Shown in pieces: positions 62,420 through 64,000 of a DNA stretch of 64,000 nt; the first letter of the stretch is position 1, and each line of letters begins with the position of its first letter. A model generated the notes under the pieces. That model was not told where the DNA came from and did no database searches. It was given only the letters and a program-made list of their open reading frames with translations. The position numbers and the translations under genes are program-made. The DNA is from JAOPZW01 sp963806015 (lineage in GTDB: Bacteria > Actinomycetota > Thermoleophilia > Solirubrobacterales > Solirubrobacteraceae). The DNA lies in contig CAWDWM010000006.1 of assembly GCA_963806015.1 (NCBI GenBank), positions 620,001 to 684,000 on the forward strand, written 5' to 3'.

Positions 62420-63961
62420 TCAGGCGTGCGTCGGGGCATTGTTCCGCACGTAGCCGATGACCAGCACGGCGATGCCGCACAGCCCGAAGATCGCGGCGCC
62501 CAGCCCCCACCCCCCGACGACGTCGGAGAGGTAGTGCACGCGCAGGTAGATCCGGCTGAGACCCACGATGACCGCGATGACGATCGCCACCGTCACGAAC
62601 GCGAAGCGCGAGGCGATGGTGGGCAGCGCGCGGCTGAGGGCGACGGCGACGGCGACCCACGTCACGGCATACGCGGCGTGACCGGAGGGATAGCTGCCGC
62701 CCTCGACGTCGACGAGCGGGCGCGCCGGCCGGGCGCGATCGACCGCGTCCTTGGTGATGTGCACGGCGGCGTAGGTGAGCGCGAGACCGACGACGAGCGC
62801 CACCGGCTCGCGGATCTTGTGCTGCCAGACGAGCGTGACGCCGGCCAGCGCGACCAGCGCGATCACCACCGGCAGCGAGCCCAGCGCCGTCACCACCTTG
62901 GCGACGCTGACCGCCGCGTCGGCGTGCAGCCGGTCGGCCATGCGCAGCGACATGCCGTCGCCCGCGAGCAGGCCGCGCTGCTCGACGCCCACGAGATCCC
63001 ACACGAACACGAAGGCGCCCACGCCCGCCACCGCCATCAGCGTGGTGAACTCGAGCCCGAGGTCGCCGGGGGTGACGCGGTCCCAGACGAAGCGCGCGGG
63101 GCGGCGCGTCGTGCGCACCAGCGGCCCGAGCACCCGCACCAGCGGCCGCAGCGCGGGCCGCTGCGCCTGGCGGTCCATCCACTCGCCTATACGCCGGCGG
63201 TTGTCCTCCTCGCGCAGCCAGCGCACGAGCCACACGATCGCGACGACGAGCACGATGACCGCGCCGAGAGCGAGCGCGCCCTTCTTGGCGTAGTCGACGA
63301 GCTGGCTGAAGCTCTGCCAGAAGATGTAGCCCAGGAGGACGAACGTCGAGCCCCACAGGCCGGCGCCGACGACGTCGTACGGCACGAAACGCCGCAGCGG
63401 CATCCCCGACGAGCCGGCCAGGAAGGGCGCGATGGCGCGCACGAGGCCGACGAAGCGCCCGATGAGGATCGCCTTGCCGCCGTGGCGGTCGAAGAAGCGC
63501 TCCACCTGCTCCAAGCGCTCCTCGGTGATCTGCACCCGGGGGCCGTGCTTGACCAGGAAGGTGCGGCCCAGGCGCCGCCCGAGGAAGAAGCTCGTGAGGT
63601 CGCCGGCCACCGCGGCGGCCCACACCACCGCGATCATCGTGAGAACGTCGACCTGCCCCTGACCGGCCACGAGACCGCCGAGCAGCAGCGCGGTCTCGCC
63701 GGGCGCGACGAGCCCGATGAAGGCGCCGGTCTCGAAGAAGGCCAGCGCGCCGACCAGCAGGTAGGTCCATTTCCCGAGCCGCTCGCCGATGTCGATCAGC
63801 AGTTGCTCGAGGTCCGGGAAGTGGATGACGCCCAACCCGTAGACGAAGGCGGCCACGGCCACCAGGGCACCGCCGGCCAGCAGGGTGGGCTCCAGGCGGC
63901 GCCGGCGCCAGACGACGAAGGCGAGCAGGGCGCCGGCGAGGACGAGCCAGACGGGCTTCAC
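62420..63961 (-). CDS. DedA-PAP2 fusion membrane protein, 513 aa
   Basis: Two membrane domains in one chain. The N-terminal DedA/SNARE-associated domain (about 45-225) has FFETGAFIGLVAPGETALLLGGLVA, TSFFLGRRLG, RFFDRHGGKAILIGRFVGLVRAIAPFLAGSSGM and LWGSTFVLLGYIFW. The C-terminal PAP2 phosphatase domain (about 330-505) has all three motifs: KDAVDRARP, SYPSGHAA and SRIYLRVHYLSDVVGG. DedA proteins flip undecaprenyl phosphate or phospholipids and PAP2 enzymes dephosphorylate lipid pyrophosphates, so a carrier-lipid recycling role is attractive inference. The GTG at 63961, with GGGGGG before it, is preferred to the GTG at 63976. Confidence 0.9.
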   Translation of the reverse strand: MKPVWLVLAGALLAFVVWRRRRLEPTLLAGGALVAVAAFVYGLGVIHFPDLEQLLIDIGERLGKWTYLLVGALAFFETGAFIGLVAPGETALLLGGLVAGQGQVDVLTMIAVVWAAAVAGDLTSFFLGRRLGRTFLVKHGPRVQITEERLEQVERFFDRHGGKAILIGRFVGLVRAIAPFLAGSSGMPLRRFVPYDVVGAGLWGSTFVLLGYIFWQSFSQLVDYAKKGALALGAVIVLVVAIVWLVRWLREEDNRRRIGEWMDRQAQRPALRPLVRVLGPLVRTTRRPARFVWDRVTPGDLGLEFTTLMAVAGVGAFVFVWDLVGVEQRGLLAGDGMSLRMADRLHADAAVSVAKVVTALGSLPVVIALVALAGVTLVWQHKIREPVALVVGLALTYAAVHITKDAVDRARPARPLVDVEGGSYPSGHAAYAVTWVAVAVALSRALPTIASRFAFVTVAIVIAVIVGLSRIYLRVHYLSDVVGGWGLGAAIFGLCGIAVLVIGYVRNNAPTHA

Positions 63962-64000
63962 AGCGTCGCCCCCCACGGCGCGACGGCGATCGGGCGCGGG

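Overview
The window reads as a chromosome segment of a high-GC actinobacterium, most likely class Thermoleophilia (Solirubrobacterales-like). That placement is inference. It rests on very GC-rich DNA, frequent GTG and TTG starts, very tight gene packing, a tandem Mce array, and the actinobacterial blocks glmU-prs-rplY-pth and mfd-mazG-eno-ftsB. No transposase, phage gene, rRNA or CRISPR array is visible. Two tRNAs are present: Leu-UAA and Gln-UUG.

Layout. 1-7076 is a leftward operon of at least five tandem MCE/MlaD substrate-binding proteins, with the last one cut by the window edge and no YrbE permease in sight. 7251-8605 is a frameshifted DUF1254/DUF1214 gene. 8609-25754 is a mosaic of regulatory, stress and small-metabolism genes: a GGDEF-EAL protein, an ECF sigma factor fused to its own anti-sigma and membrane region, CsaA, an R2-like di-metal protein, a rhomboid that has lost its catalytic residues, PilZ, a GCS2 ligase, a DUF2090 aldolase-like protein, LepB, a nuclease, CsrA and a P-loop ATPase behind an AT-rich dyad. 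The only gene-free stretch over 300 bases (20450-20994) carries a strongly nested set of complementary helices that looks like an undescribed structured RNA. 25760-29910 is a two-gene signalling unit: a soluble multi-HAMP hybrid kinase followed by an HD-GYP response regulator.

30058-38991 holds the ftsB-like, DUF1707, eno, mazG, PPIase lipoprotein and mfd run, then a serine hydrolase. 39082-47825 is a ten-gene molybdenum hydroxylase operon in form II CO-dehydrogenase order (coxS-L-M-D-E, split xdhC, mocA-like, coxG, methyltransferase). It is preceded by a recognisable promoter with a perfect palindrome over its -35 box. 47929-56664 is the pth, rplY ... prs, glmU backbone, interrupted by a secreted GH2 glycosidase, a 6PGDH-like dehydrogenase, DUF4235 and a truncated acetyltransferase. 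56728-63961 holds an SDR, tRNA-Gln, an acidic protein, a DUF2064-like transferase, an MTA phosphorylase-family enzyme, a secreted TSP3-repeat protein, a PucR-type regulator and a DedA-PAP2 fusion.

Two genome-wide habits stand out. Co-directional genes overlap by four bases as ATGA, GTGA, TTGA or (once) CTGA at 18 junctions. Five of the seven close convergent protein pairs end on one shared CTAG palindrome that supplies both stop codons.
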